This document shows positions 37,221 to 46,594 of a DNA stretch of 64,000 nt, in pieces. The notes under the pieces were generated by a model, which was not told the origin of the DNA, made no database searches, and saw nothing but the letters and a program-made list of their open reading frames with translations. The DNA comes from Pseudomonas sp. S30 (lineage in GTDB: Bacteria > Pseudomonadota > Gammaproteobacteria > Pseudomonadales > Pseudomonadaceae), in NCBI RefSeq assembly GCF_016518545.1, contig NZ_JACVTO010000005.1:186001-250000 (forward strand). The letters run 5' to 3'. The translations under genes and the position numbers were made by a program. The first letter of the stretch is position 1. The number at the start of each line of letters is the position of its first letter.

Positions 37221-37700
37221 TCAGATGTTCTCCAGCTCCGACCACTCTTCTTCGCTCATCATCTTGTCCAGTTCGACCAGTATCAGCAGTTCGCCGTTCT
37301 TGTTGCACACGCCCTGGATGAACTTGGCCGACTCTTCGTTACCGACGTTCGGCGCGGTTTCGATTTCCGACTGGCGCAGGTAGACCACTTCGGCGACGCT
37401 GTCGACGAGAATACCGACCACCTGCTTGTCCGCCTCGATGATCACGATGCGGGTGTTGTCGGTGAGGTCCGAGGGCATCAGGCCGAAGCGCTGACGGGTG
37501 TCGATGACGGTGACCACGTTGCCGCGCAGGTTGATGATGCCCAGCACGTAGCTCGGCGCACCCGGCACTGGCGCGATCTCGGTGTAACGCAGGACTTCCT
37601 GTACCTGCATGACGTTGATGCCATAGGACTCGTTGTCCAGGCGGAACGTGACCCACTGCAGGATCGGATCTTCGGAACCTTGTGCAGACGACTTCTTCAT
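37221..37700 (-). CDS. cheW: Chemotaxis coupling protein CheW
   Basis: A 159-residue CheW domain (LQWVTFRLDNESYGINVMQVQEV, then GIINLRGNVVTVIDTRQRFG). It couples chemoreceptors to CheA in the polar array. Full length, cytoplasmic, 67 bp after the ParP-like gene. Confidence 0.96.
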   Translation of the reverse strand: MKKSSAQGSEDPILQWVTFRLDNESYGINVMQVQEVLRYTEIAPVPGAPSYVLGIINLRGNVVTVIDTRQRFGLMPSDLTDNTRIVIIEADKQVVGILVDSVAEVVYLRQSEIETAPNVGNEESAKFIQGVCNKNGELLILVELDKMMSEEEWSELENI

Positions 37701-37767
37701 TACCCTAGCCCTCTCATTCCGCCGGTGGCGGTGTGCTCGTTATGGTCGCTGCAACTGCGGCGCCGAT

Positions 37768-38652
37768 TCAGTTGTGTGTGATGTTCATCTGCTTGACCGC
37801 ACCGCTGGCGATCAGCTCGGCCAGCTCGGCTACGTCAAGCAGGGCGCACATGTGTTCGATGACGGTTCCGGCCAACCACGGCCGCTGGCCACGCTGGCTG
37901 CGCCATTTGATCTCGCGCGGATCCAGGCGCAGCGAGCGGCTGACCTGATGCACCGCCAGGCCCCACTCGTAGCCCTGCACCGAAATCACGTAGTGCAGGC
38001 CCTGGCGGAAGTCCTCGCGGTAGCGATCGGGCATGACCCAGCGGGCGGTGTCCAGCACCTTGAGGTTGCCGGCCTGGCAGCTGAGGATGCCGAGAAACCA
38101 GTCCGGCTGGCCGAACAAAGGCGTCAGTTCCTGACCCTCGAGGCTGTAGATCGAGCCCAGACAGACCAGCGGCACGGCCAGGGTCAGCCCGGCCACGTCG
38201 AACAGCAGGCATTCGAACGGCTCGGCAGCCCAGGCCGGCCGGCCATCGACCGTGGCGGGCGGCACTGGGGCGTCAGGGGCTGGCAGATGCACTTCGACCA
38301 GTGGCGCGACCGGCTCGATCGACGACGTCTGCGCTTGAGCCGTCTGCTGCTCGCTCAGCGTCACCGGCGGCGCCGGGTTCGCCTCGATGGGCGCCAGCAA
38401 CGTCGGCATCACCGGCGCGGGCGGCTCGGCGAATGGCCTGGCCGCAGCCGACGTGGGTGCACGACTGGCGTCACGGGCCTGTTCTTCGCGCACGGCAGCG
38501 GCGAACTCGTCGCTGGGGGCGTGCTCGACGGGCACGGCCACAGGTTCGGGCGCCTGCACTTCGTCGAATTCAGTCGCGTCCTGCAGCAGACCGTCGAGAT
38601 AAGACTGCAGCGCCAGTTGCGGTTTGCTGGTGATCTGGGGAGCGTGGTTCAT
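37768..38652 (-). CDS. CheW-domain protein, ParP-like array-positioning protein
   Basis: A 294-residue protein with a long Pro/Ala/Glu-rich N-terminal linker (about 30-140) and a C-terminal CheW-like domain (about 143-285, FECLLFDVAGLTLAVPL and WFLGILSCQAGNLKVLD). Next to a ParA-type ATPase it matches the ParP/ParC arrangement that places and keeps chemotaxis arrays at the cell pole in Vibrio and Pseudomonas. Its start overlaps the ParA-like stop as TGATG. Confidence 0.86.
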   Translation of the reverse strand: MNHAPQITSKPQLALQSYLDGLLQDATEFDEVQAPEPVAVPVEHAPSDEFAAAVREEQARDASRAPTSAAARPFAEPPAPVMPTLLAPIEANPAPPVTLSEQQTAQAQTSSIEPVAPLVEVHLPAPDAPVPPATVDGRPAWAAEPFECLLFDVAGLTLAVPLVCLGSIYSLEGQELTPLFGQPDWFLGILSCQAGNLKVLDTARWVMPDRYREDFRQGLHYVISVQGYEWGLAVHQVSRSLRLDPREIKWRSQRGQRPWLAGTVIEHMCALLDVAELAELIASGAVKQMNITHN

Positions 38653-39440
38653 CAGGCCACCTGCAAGGCGTTACGGTAGGAGAGCAAGTGCTTGAGCAGC
38701 GCTCGGTAGGCGATCACGCCACGACTCTTGCCGTCGAACTGCGAAGGCGTGACGCCCTGGCGGCTGGCGTCGCGCATGCGTGTGTCCACGGGAATGTAGC
38801 CTTGCCAGACCTGCTCGCCATAGGTATCGCGCAGCACCTTGAGGGTGCTCATCGAGGCCTGGGTTCGGCGATCGAACAGAGTCGGAACGATCTGGTAGGG
38901 CAGCGCCTGCTTGCGCGACCGGTTGATCATCGCCAGCGTCCCGACCATGCGCTCCAACCCCTTGACCGCGAGAAATTCGGTCTGCACCGGAATCACCAAC
39001 TGCTGGCTGGCCGCCAGGGCGTTGACCATCAATACGCCGAGCAACGGCGGGCTGTCGATCAGGGCGAAGTCGAAATCCTGCCACAGCTGCGCCAGACTCT
39101 TGGCGATGACCAGGCCCAGACCGCTCTTGCCTGGCGATTGGCGCTCGAGCACCGCCAGCGCGGTGCTGGAAGGCAGCAGGGAGATGCGCTCGTGGCTGGT
39201 GGGCAGCAGCAACTGCCCAGGCAGGCCGTCGGGGACGGTGCCCTGGTGCAGGAACAGATCGTAGCAGCTGTGTTCGAGGGCGTCGGGGTTGTGCCCGAAA
39301 TAGCTGGTCATCGAGCCGTGCGGATCGAGGTCGACGACGACCACGCGCTTGCCTGCCTCGGCCAGCAGGCCGGCCAGAGCGATGGTGGTGGTGGTCTTGC
39401 CGACTCCACCTTTTTGATTGGCTACTGCCCAGACTCTCAT
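38652..39440 (-). CDS. ParA-type ATPase for polar chemotaxis positioning
   Basis: A 262-residue MinD/ParA ATPase with deviant Walker A KGGVGKTTTT (residues about 10-19) and Walker B DFALIDSPP. Chromosomal ParA proteins located between motD and a ParP-like gene (ParC in Vibrio) localise chemotaxis arrays at the pole; plasmid partition is not implied since no parB is present. ATG at 39440 fits the family start MRVWAVANQKGG; the longer frame is rejected. Confidence 0.92.
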   Translation of the reverse strand: MRVWAVANQKGGVGKTTTTIALAGLLAEAGKRVVVVDLDPHGSMTSYFGHNPDALEHSCYDLFLHQGTVPDGLPGQLLLPTSHERISLLPSSTALAVLERQSPGKSGLGLVIAKSLAQLWQDFDFALIDSPPLLGVLMVNALAASQQLVIPVQTEFLAVKGLERMVGTLAMINRSRKQALPYQIVPTLFDRRTQASMSTLKVLRDTYGEQVWQGYIPVDTRMRDASRQGVTPSQFDGKSRGVIAYRALLKHLLSYRNALQVA

Positions 39441-39489
39441 CGTGCGTTGCTTCCTCCCGACAGGGGCAGTTCGCCCAGCGGGACCGGTT

Positions 39490-40377
39490 CTATGGATTCG
39501 GTGACGGAGATTTGACGGGATTGCGCCCGGCCGTCGTGGCTGGCGTTGCCGGTGCACTTTGTGTGCCAGCCCTGCGCAACGCGGCATCCGGCGTGGCGTT
39601 GGCGGTGCCCGACCCGGTCAGGCTGCGGCGTACATCGAGGTTGCGCGAGATCACCAGGACCACGCGCCGATTGCGCGCACGGCCGTCAGCGGTGTCATTG
39701 CCGGCCACCGGTTGGTACTCGCCATAGCCCACCGAGGCCAGGCGCGCCGGATCCACGCCGTCCATCGCCAACAGGCGCACGATGCTCGCCGCGCGCGCCG
39801 AGGACAGCTCCCAGTTGGTCGGGTACTGGGCGGTACGGATCGGCAGGTTGTCGGTGAACCCCTCGACATGCACGGGGTTGGCGAACGGCTTGAGGATCCT
39901 GGCCACCTTGTCGATGATCTCGAAGGCGACATCGCTGGGCATCGCATCGCCACTGCCGAACAGCAGCGCCGAATTGAGCTCGATTTCTACCCACAGCTCA
40001 TTGCCACGCACGGTCATCTGGTTGGCGCCGATGAGATCGCCAAAGGCTGCGGCCACCTCGTCGCTGATGGTCTTGAGCGGATCGTTGCTGCTCTGCCCTA
40101 CCCCGGCGTCGGTCTGCTCGCTGTCCTTGACCAACGGTTCGGCCGGCTTGACCGTCAGCGGGCGCTCGTCGCCGATGGGAATCGGCCGCAGGCTGCGCTC
40201 GGGATCGTTGAACACGCCCACCAGGGCCTGCGAGATGACCTTGTACTTGCCCTCGTTGATCGAGGAGATGGAATACATGACCACGAAGAAGGCGAAGAGC
40301 AAGGTGATGAAGTCGGCGTACGACACCAGCCACCGCTCATGATTTTCGTGCTCTTCGACCTGACGACGACGGCGCAT
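39490..40377 (-). CDS. motD: Flagellar stator protein MotD (MotB-like)
   Basis: A 295-residue protein: one transmembrane helix with the proton-channel aspartate (WLVSYADFITLLFAFFVVMYS, Asp near residue 22), then an OmpA/MotB peptidoglycan-binding domain (VHVEGFTDNLPI, YPTNWELSSARAASIVRLL, GYGEYQPVAGNDT). With MotC it forms the second stator set of Pseudomonas. 3 bp after motC. Confidence 0.95.
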   Translation of the reverse strand: MRRRRQVEEHENHERWLVSYADFITLLFAFFVVMYSISSINEGKYKVISQALVGVFNDPERSLRPIPIGDERPLTVKPAEPLVKDSEQTDAGVGQSSNDPLKTISDEVAAAFGDLIGANQMTVRGNELWVEIELNSALLFGSGDAMPSDVAFEIIDKVARILKPFANPVHVEGFTDNLPIRTAQYPTNWELSSARAASIVRLLAMDGVDPARLASVGYGEYQPVAGNDTADGRARNRRVVLVISRNLDVRRSLTGSGTANATPDAALRRAGTQSAPATPATTAGRNPVKSPSPNP

Positions 40378-40380
40378 GGG

Positions 40381-41121
40381 CTACTCCATGAAACCTTGCA
40401 GCTTGAGCTCGATCGAGCGCGGGTTCTCGCCTTCGGCGATCGACAGCAGGCCCTCGAGCAGCATCTCGCGGTAGCGCGACTGGCGCAGCACGATGGCCTT
40501 GAGCTTGTTGGCCACCGGCAGCAGGATCAGGTTGGCACTGGCCACGCCATAGATGGTGGCGACGAATGCCACCGCGATGCCGTTGCCCAGTTGCGAAGGG
40601 TCGGCCAGGTTGCCCATCACATGGATCAGGCCCATCACCGCGCCGATGATGCCGATGGTCGGCGCATAGCCGCCCATGCTTTCGTAGACCTTGGCGGCCT
40701 GGATGTCACGGCCTTCCTGGGTGAGCAGATCCACCTCCAGGACGCTGCGGATGGACTCCGGCTCAGCGCCATCGACCAGCAGCTGCAAGCCCTTGCGCGC
40801 GTAGGGGTCCGGCTCGGCATCGGCAACGCCTTCCAGGCCCAGCAGGCCTTCCTTGCGTGCGGTCAGGCTCCAGTTGACCACCCGGTCGATGCCCCCGGCC
40901 AGGTCCACGCGGGGCGGGAAGATGATCCAGCGCAGGATCTGCAGGGCACGCTTGAAGGCCGACAGCGGCGACTGCAGCAAGGCCGCCGCCAGGGTGCCGC
41001 CCAGCACGATCAGCCCCGCAGGCCCGTTGAGCAGGGCGCCGACATGACCACCCTCGAGGAAATTGCCGCCAACGATGGCGACGAACGCCAGGATCAGACC
41101 GATCAGGCTGAGCACATCCAT
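40381..41121 (-). CDS. motC: Flagellar stator protein MotC (MotA-like)
   Basis: A 246-residue inner-membrane protein with four hydrophobic segments and the MotA/ExbB-type cytoplasmic loop. MotA-family features include YAPTIGIIGAVMGLIHVMGNL and GIAVAFVATIYGVASANLI with the conserved prolines/glycines. Proton-driven torque generator with MotD. Start overlaps the cheB stop (TGATG). Confidence 0.96.
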   Translation of the reverse strand: MDVLSLIGLILAFVAIVGGNFLEGGHVGALLNGPAGLIVLGGTLAAALLQSPLSAFKRALQILRWIIFPPRVDLAGGIDRVVNWSLTARKEGLLGLEGVADAEPDPYARKGLQLLVDGAEPESIRSVLEVDLLTQEGRDIQAAKVYESMGGYAPTIGIIGAVMGLIHVMGNLADPSQLGNGIAVAFVATIYGVASANLILLPVANKLKAIVLRQSRYREMLLEGLLSIAEGENPRSIELKLQGFME

Positions 41122-42251
41122 CAGACGCAGGCCTCGATCAGGTGCTTGCCGATCTCGTCCAGGCTGTAGACGGCATCGGCCAGGTTGGCCTTGACGATGG
41201 CCATGGGCATGCCGTAGATCACGCAGCTGGCCTCATCCTGGGCCCACACCGTGCTACCGCCCTGCTTGAGCAGGCGGGCGCCCTCGCGACCATCGGCGCC
41301 CATGCCGGTCAGGACCACCGAGAGCACCTTGTCGCCGTAGGTCTTGGCCGCCGAGCCGAAGGTGATGTCGACGCAGGGCTTGTAGTTCAGGCGCTCGTCG
41401 CCGGGCAGGATCTTCACCGTCCCGCGGGCGTCGACCATCATCTGCTTGCCGCCTGGCGCCAGCAACGCCAGGCCGGGGCGCAGCACGTCGCCGTCTTCGG
41501 CCTCCTTGACGCTGATTCGGCACAGCTTGTCCAGGCGCTCGGCGAAGGCCTTGGTGAACGCAGCCGGCATGTGCTGGATCAGCACGATGGGCGCCGGGAA
41601 ACTGGCCGGCAACTGGGTCAGCACGCGCTGCAGGGCGACCGGCCCGCCGGTGGAGGTGCCGATGGCGACCAGCTTGTAGGGCTTGCGCTTGGGCGCCGGG
41701 GCGTGGCTGGCGGCCGGGGCGCTGGCCCGCGCAGGGGCTGCACTGCGCACTGGCGCATGACTGGTCGAGGCCGTGGCCGCAGCCGGCGCGGTACTGGCCG
41801 GTGCACTGGCCACCGGTGCAGGTGCGGGGCTGGCGAAGCTGCTGAAGCGACGGTTGCTGCGCGAGAGGGTATGGACCTTCTCGCAGAGCATCTGCTTGAC
41901 CTTGTCGGGATTGCGCGAAATGTCCTCGAAGTTCTTCGGCAGGTAGTCGACCGCACCGGCATCCAGGGCATCGAGGGTGACACGCGCGCCTTCGTGGGTC
42001 AGCGAGGAGAACATCAGCACGGGCGTCGGACAGCGCTGCATGATATGCCGCACCGCCGTGATGCCGTCCATCATCGGCATCTCGTAGTCCATGGTGATCA
42101 CATCGGGCTTGAGCGCCAGTGCCTGGTCGATCGCTTCCTTGCCGTTGGTCGCGGTGCCGACGACCTGGATGGTCGGGTCCGCGGAAAGGATTTCAGAGAC
42201 GCGGCGGCGGAAGAAACCGGAATCATCCACCACCAGGACCTTGACTGCCAT
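41121..42251 (-). CDS. cheB: Chemotaxis methylesterase/glutamine deamidase CheB
   Basis: A 376-residue protein: receiver domain (about 1-120, [13 protein letters not shown], phospho-Asp in [10 protein letters not shown]), an Ala/Pro-rich linker (about 140-185), and the methylesterase domain (about 188-370, [13 protein letters not shown] with the catalytic Ser, [12 protein letters not shown] with His). It removes methyl groups from chemoreceptors for adaptation. GGAG precedes ATG. The linker is longer than in enteric CheB. Confidence 0.96.
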   Translation of the reverse strand: MAVKVLVVDDSGFFRRRVSEILSADPTIQVVGTATNGKEAIDQALALKPDVITMDYEMPMMDGITAVRHIMQRCPTPVLMFSSLTHEGARVTLDALDAGAVDYLPKNFEDISRNPDKVKQMLCEKVHTLSRSNRRFSSFASPAPAPVASAPASTAPAAATASTSHAPVRSAAPARASAPAASHAPAPKRKPYKLVAIGTSTGGPVALQRVLTQLPASFPAPIVLIQHMPAAFTKAFAERLDKLCRISVKEAEDGDVLRPGLALLAPGGKQMMVDARGTVKILPGDERLNYKPCVDITFGSAAKTYGDKVLSVVLTGMGADGREGARLLKQGGSTVWAQDEASCVIYGMPMAIVKANLADAVYSLDEIGKHLIEACV

Positions 42252-42296
42252 AAACACTCCATTAGACGGCGCCACCCTCGAGTCGCGCCGCCAGAA

Positions 42297-44555
42297 TCAA
42301 ATACGCCGCGCCGCGTAACGCTTGAGCATGCTCGGTACGTCGAGAATCAGCGCAATACGGCCGTCGCCGGTGATGGTGGCGCCGGACATGCCGGGCGTGC
42401 CCTGGAGCATCTTGCCCAGCGGCTTGATCACCACCTCCTCCTGGCCCACCAACTGATCGACCACGAAACCGATGCGCTGGGTGCCGACCGAGAGGATCAC
42501 CACGTGCCCCTCGAGCTGCTCTTCGTGCTGCTGATCCTGCACCAGCCAGCGCTTGAGATAGAACAGCGGCAGCGCCTTGTCACGCACGATCACCACTTCC
42601 TGGCCGTCGACCACGTTGGTGCGCGATAGGTCCAGGTGGAAGATCTCGTTGACGTTGACCAGCGGGAAGGCGAAGGCCTGGTTGGCCAGCATGACCATCA
42701 AGGTCGGCATGATCGCCAGGGTCAGCGGCACTTTGATGACGATCTTCGAGCCCTGGCCCTTGGCCGAGAAGATGTTGATCGAGCCGTTGAGCTGGGAAAT
42801 CTTGGTCTTGACCACGTCCATGCCCACGCCACGGCCGGACACGTCGGAAATCTCGGTCTTGGTCGAGAAGCCCGGGGCGAAGATCAGGTTGTAGCAGTCC
42901 GATTCGCTCAGGCGATCGGCGGCGTCCTTGTCCATGAGGCCCTTCTCCACGGCCTTGGCACGCAGGATGTTCGGGTCCATGCCCTTGCCGTCGTCGGAGA
43001 TGGACAAGAGGATATGGTCGCCCTCCTGCTCGGCCGACAGCACCACGCGACCGGTACGCGCTTTGCCGGACGCCTCGCGCTCCTCCGGGGTTTCCACGCC
43101 GTGGTCGACCGCGTTGCGCACCAGGTGGACCAGCGGGTCGGCCAGTGCCTCGACGAGGTTCTTGTCCAGGTCGGTCTCTTCGCCGACCAGCTCCAGGTTG
43201 ATCTCCTTCTTGAGCTGGCGGGCCAGGTCGCGGACCAGGCGCGGGAAGCGGCCGAAGACCTTCTTGATCGGCTGCATGCGCGTCTTCATGACCGCGGTCT
43301 GCAGGTCGGCGGTGACCACGTCGAGGTTGGACACGGCCTTGGACATGGCCTCGTCGCCACTGTTCAGGCCCAGGCGTACCAGGCGGTTACGTACCAGCAC
43401 CAGTTCGCCGACCATGTTCATGATCTCGTCCAGGCGCGCGGTATCGACCCGCACGGTGGTTTCCGCTTCGCTGGCGCCATGCTTTTCCGCCGCGGCTGCA
43501 GGGGCGCGTGCCGGGGCGGGCGCCGCGGCAGGCTTGGCCGCGGCAGCAGGCACCGGTTTGGCCGCAGGCTTGGGTTCGGGCTTGGCTTCGGTCTTGGGCG
43601 CCGGGGTAGGCGGCGCCGCGACGGCCGCTGGCGCCGCCGAGGCTTGTTCGGCGGCGACGTCGCCATTGAATTTGCCCTTGCCGTGAAGCTGGTCCAGCAG
43701 CGCTTCGAATTCGTGGTCGGTGATGTGCTCGCTGGCGGCTGGCGCGACCGACGCAGCCGCAGTGGCGGCGGCCTGGTCATCGGCCTTGGGCAGTGCATCC
43801 ACGGCGAAGTTGCCCTTGCCGTGCAATTGGTCGAGCAGCGCTTCGAACTCGTCGTCGGTGATCTCGTCACCTGCCGGCGCAGCACCTGCCGCTGGCAGGC
43901 TCTCGGTTACGACGGGCGAGAACTGGCCCTTGCCGTGCAACTGGTCGAGCAGCGATTCGAACTCCGCGTCGGTGATCTCATCGCTGCCCTCGGCAATGGC
44001 GGCCTGCCCCTGTACCTGCTCGCCGGCTTCGGCCTGGGCCTTGACCGCATCGAGCGAATCGAGCAGCTGCTCGAACTCGGTGTCGGTGATGTCCGCCGAG
44101 GCCGGCGCCGGAGCTTCGGCCACAGGCTCGACCGCCGCAACGGCTGGCGCTTCGGGCTCTGCGCCGGCCGGCTCGGCCAGACGCGACAGCGCAGCCAGCA
44201 GTTCGGGCGTGGCCGGGGTGATTTCGCTGCGCTCGCGGACCTGGCCGAACATGCTGTTGACGGTATCCAGTGCTTCGAGCACCACGTCCATCAATTCGGC
44301 ATCGACCCGGCGCTCACCTTTGCGCAGGATGTCGAAGACGTTTTCGGCAATATGGCAGCACTCCACCAGCTCATTGAGCTGAAGGAAGCCGGCGCCGCCT
44401 TTTACCGTGTGAAAACCGCGGAAGATGGCGTTGAGCAGGTCTGCATCATCTGGCCGGCTCTCCAACTCGACCAATTGCTCGGACAATTGCTCAAGAATTT
44501 CGCCAGCTTCTACCAGGAAATCCTGAAGGATTTCTTCATCGGCGCCGAAGCTCAT
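42297..44555 (-). CDS. cheA: Chemotaxis histidine kinase CheA
   Basis: A 752-residue kinase. P1 Hpt domain with phospho-accepting H49 (FHTVKGGAGFL). A region with four near-identical acidic modules (155-296) takes the place of a standard P2 docking domain, then a Pro/Ala/Lys-rich linker (about 305-355). P3 dimerisation, P4 ATPase with NAVDHGVETPEER and GRGVGMDVVK, and P5 CheW-like domain at the C-terminus (ILDVPSMLKRY end). It signals from receptors to CheY and CheB. 12 bp after cheZ. Confidence 0.97.
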   Translation of the reverse strand: MSFGADEEILQDFLVEAGEILEQLSEQLVELESRPDDADLLNAIFRGFHTVKGGAGFLQLNELVECCHIAENVFDILRKGERRVDAELMDVVLEALDTVNSMFGQVRERSEITPATPELLAALSRLAEPAGAEPEAPAVAAVEPVAEAPAPASADITDTEFEQLLDSLDAVKAQAEAGEQVQGQAAIAEGSDEITDAEFESLLDQLHGKGQFSPVVTESLPAAGAAPAGDEITDDEFEALLDQLHGKGNFAVDALPKADDQAAATAAASVAPAASEHITDHEFEALLDQLHGKGKFNGDVAAEQASAAPAAVAAPPTPAPKTEAKPEPKPAAKPVPAAAAKPAAAPAPARAPAAAAEKHGASEAETTVRVDTARLDEIMNMVGELVLVRNRLVRLGLNSGDEAMSKAVSNLDVVTADLQTAVMKTRMQPIKKVFGRFPRLVRDLARQLKKEINLELVGEETDLDKNLVEALADPLVHLVRNAVDHGVETPEEREASGKARTGRVVLSAEQEGDHILLSISDDGKGMDPNILRAKAVEKGLMDKDAADRLSESDCYNLIFAPGFSTKTEISDVSGRGVGMDVVKTKISQLNGSINIFSAKGQGSKIVIKVPLTLAIMPTLMVMLANQAFAFPLVNVNEIFHLDLSRTNVVDGQEVVIVRDKALPLFYLKRWLVQDQQHEEQLEGHVVILSVGTQRIGFVVDQLVGQEEVVIKPLGKMLQGTPGMSGATITGDGRIALILDVPSMLKRYAARRI
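43665..44093 (-). repeat. Four-fold internal repeat in cheA
   Basis: Coding repeat in residues about 155-296: modules of the form ITDxEFExLLDQLHGKG begin near residues 156, 194, 232 and 278 (the first has diverged, EFEQLLDSLDAV). Modules are joined by Ala/Pro-rich spacers of different lengths. At DNA level the last three share long matching stretches, so copy number could change by recombination. They are likely short helical docking sites for CheY or CheB, by position in place of P2. Confidence 0.85.
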
Positions 44556-44567
44556 TAAACGTGCTCC

Positions 44568-45356
44568 CTAAAAACCCAGGCTGGATAGCAGATCGTCGAC
44601 ATCGTCCTGACCGGACACGACGTCTTCACGCTTATCGGCATGAATCTGCGGACCTTCACCCCGGGCTGGATGTTTTTCTTCGTCTTTTTCAGCACGCAAT
44701 TGATCGTGGTCATGTTCGATGCCGGCAAAACGGTCGACCTGGCTGGCCATGAGCACGAGCTTGAGCAGGTTGCTTTCGACTTCGGCGACCAGTGCGGTGA
44801 CCCGCTTGATCACCTGGCCGGTCAGGTCCTGGTAGTCCTGGGCCAGCAGAATGTCGTTCAGATGGCCGGCCACTTCGTGGTTGCCCTCGGCGCTGCGCGC
44901 CAGGAAACCGTCGACGCGCTTGACCAGGTCGCGGAATTCCGTCGCCGGCACTTCCCGGCGCATGAAACGCTGCCAGTCGGCAGACAATGCCTGTGCCTCG
45001 TTCGACAGAGCGTTGAGCACCGGCGTGCTCTGCTCGACCAGGTCCATGGTGCGGTTGGCCGCGTTCTCGGTCAAGCGGACCACGTAGGACAGCCGCTCGG
45101 TGGCGTCGGTGATCTGCGACACTTCCTCGGCCTGCGGCATGCGCGGGTCGATCTGGAAGCTGACGATGGCGCTGTGCAGCTCACGGGTCAGCTTGCCGAC
45201 CTCCTGGTACAAGCCACGGTCTCGGGTCTGGTTGAGCTGATGGATCAGCTGGACCGCCTCGCCGAACTGGCCGCGTTCCAGACTCTGCACCAGTTGCTCG
45301 GCATGCTTCTTCAGGGTCGACTCGAACTCCCCCAACGAATCTTTTCTTGATTCCAT
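44568..45356 (-). CDS. cheZ: CheY phosphatase CheZ
   Basis: A 262-residue mostly helical protein with the CheZ signature region LAQDYQDLTGQVIKRVTAL (catalytic Asp/Gln in QDYQDLTGQ) and a C-terminal CheY-binding tail DDVDDLLSSLGF. It dephosphorylates CheY-P. Start at 45356 (MESRKDSLGEF) is preferred over an ATG 15 nt upstream on GGGGG placement; either is possible. Confidence 0.95.
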   Translation of the reverse strand: MESRKDSLGEFESTLKKHAEQLVQSLERGQFGEAVQLIHQLNQTRDRGLYQEVGKLTRELHSAIVSFQIDPRMPQAEEVSQITDATERLSYVVRLTENAANRTMDLVEQSTPVLNALSNEAQALSADWQRFMRREVPATEFRDLVKRVDGFLARSAEGNHEVAGHLNDILLAQDYQDLTGQVIKRVTALVAEVESNLLKLVLMASQVDRFAGIEHDHDQLRAEKDEEKHPARGEGPQIHADKREDVVSGQDDVDDLLSSLGF

Positions 45357-45374
45357 AGCGCCCCCAGACATGCT

Positions 45375-45761
45375 TCAGCCGTTGACGCGTTCGAAGATCT
45401 TCTCGATCTTTTCTTTGAGCACCTGCGCGGTGAATGGCTTGACCACGTAGCCGTTGACGCCCGCCTGGGCCGCTTCGATGATCTGCTCGCGCTTGGCCTC
45501 GGCCGTCACCATCAACACCGGCATGCTCTTGAGTCGCTCGTCGGCACGCACCTGGCGCAGCAGGTCGATGCCGGACATCCCCGGCATGTTCCAGTCGGTC
45601 ACCAGGAAGTCGAAGTGGCCGCTTTGCAGCATCGGCAAGGCAGTGGTGCCGTCATCGGCTTCTTCGGTGTTGGTGAAGCCCAGATCACGCAACAGGTTCT
45701 TGATGATCCGCCGCATCGTCGAGAAGTCGTCAACGATGAGGATTTTCATGTCTTTGTTCAA
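45375..45761 (-). CDS. cheY: Chemotaxis response regulator CheY
   Basis: A receiver-only protein: DDFSTMRR acidic pocket, phospho-Asp in [11 protein letters not shown], Thr in VTAEA and Lys in VVKPFTAQ. It binds the motor switch FliM when phosphorylated. Start choice: GGAGG lies 5 nt before TTG at 45761 (128 residues, MNKDMKIL) but 17 nt before ATG at 45749 (124 residues, the length usual in Pseudomonas). The ribosome site favours TTG; homology favours ATG. Confidence 0.95.
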   Translation of the reverse strand: MNKDMKILIVDDFSTMRRIIKNLLRDLGFTNTEEADDGTTALPMLQSGHFDFLVTDWNMPGMSGIDLLRQVRADERLKSMPVLMVTAEAKREQIIEAAQAGVNGYVVKPFTAQVLKEKIEKIFERVNG

Positions 45762-45784
45762 TTAGACCTCCAAGCAGTCTTAAA

Positions 45785-45805
45785 CGCGCTCGCCTGGCGA
45801 ACGCG
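45785..45805 (-). terminator. GC-rich hairpin between fliA and cheY
   Basis: On the minus strand CGCGTTCG and CGAGCGCG pair (with one U-G wobble) around CCAGG, followed by TTTAAG. It lies 49 bp after the fliA stop and 24 bp before the cheY start. The short T stretch makes it a weak or partial terminator that could separate fliA from che expression. Confidence 0.4.
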
Positions 45806-45853
45806 CACTCAATCAATTCGGCAAAACGTCCAGCGACTGCATCGAAACCGGCT

Positions 45854-46594
45854 TCAGCGTGCCCGCCATTCCCCCAGGCGGCTGCGCAGACGCGCCGCAC
45901 ACTGGCTGTGCAACTGGCTGACCCGCGACTCGCTGACCCCCAGCACTTCCCCGATCTCCTTGAGATTGAGTTCTTCGTCGTAGTACAGCGCCAGCACCAG
46001 ACGCTCTCGCTCCGGCAGGTTGGCGATCGCTTCGGTCAACGCGGCCTGGAAACGTTCGTCCTCCAGATCGCGCGACGGCTCGACATGGCCGCTGACGCCG
46101 TCCTCGTGCAGCCCTTCGTGCTCGCCGTCCTGCAACAGGTCGTCGAAACTGAACAAGCGGCTGCCCAAGGTATCGTTCAGGATCCCGTAATAATCATCGA
46201 GCCCCAATTGGAGTTCGGCAGCAACCTCGTGATCTTTAGCGTCTCGACCCGTTCTGGCTTCAACTGCTCGCATGGCATCGCTGACCATGCGCGTATTGCG
46301 GTGCACCGAACGCGGCGCCCAGTCGCCCTTGCGCACCTCGTCGAGCATGGCGCCGCGGATACGGATACCGGCGTAGGTCTCGAAACTCGCGCCCTTGCTG
46401 GCATCGTACTTGTTGGCCACCTCCAGCAGGCCGATCATGCCGGCCTGGATCAGGTCCTCGACCTGGACATTGGCCGGCAGGCGCGCCAGCAGGTGATAGG
46501 CGATGCGCTTGACCAGCGGCGCGTAGCGCTCGACCAGCTCGTACTGAGCGTCCTTGGAAGCCTTGCTGTACATCTTGAAACCGCTCGCGTTCAT
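45854..46594 (-). CDS. fliA: Flagellar sigma factor FliA (sigma-28)
   Basis: A 246-residue sigma-70-family factor: region 2 (VKRIAYHLLARLPANVQVEDLIQAGMIGLLEV, SFETYAGIRIRGAMLDEVR), region 3, and region 4 (LPERERLVLALYYDEELNLKEIGEVLGVSESRVSQLHSQ). Directs transcription of late flagellar and chemotaxis genes and is held by FlgM, encoded elsewhere. Its ATG overlaps the fleN stop (ATGA), which fixes the start. Confidence 0.97.
   Translation of the reverse strand: MNASGFKMYSKASKDAQYELVERYAPLVKRIAYHLLARLPANVQVEDLIQAGMIGLLEVANKYDASKGASFETYAGIRIRGAMLDEVRKGDWAPRSVHRNTRMVSDAMRAVEARTGRDAKDHEVAAELQLGLDDYYGILNDTLGSRLFSFDDLLQDGEHEGLHEDGVSGHVEPSRDLEDERFQAALTEAIANLPERERLVLALYYDEELNLKEIGEVLGVSESRVSQLHSQCAARLRSRLGEWRAR

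Noticed and set aside
38652..39440. ParA-type gene as sign of a plasmid or integrated element
   Set aside because: No parB or centromere repeats; position beside motD, a ParP-like gene and cheW fits the chromosomal chemotaxis-array role.
42636..44558. Long plus-strand open frame opposite cheA
   Set aside because: Shadow of cheA; Gly/Arg-rich pseudo-repeats in it come from the antisense of the CheA repeat and linker.
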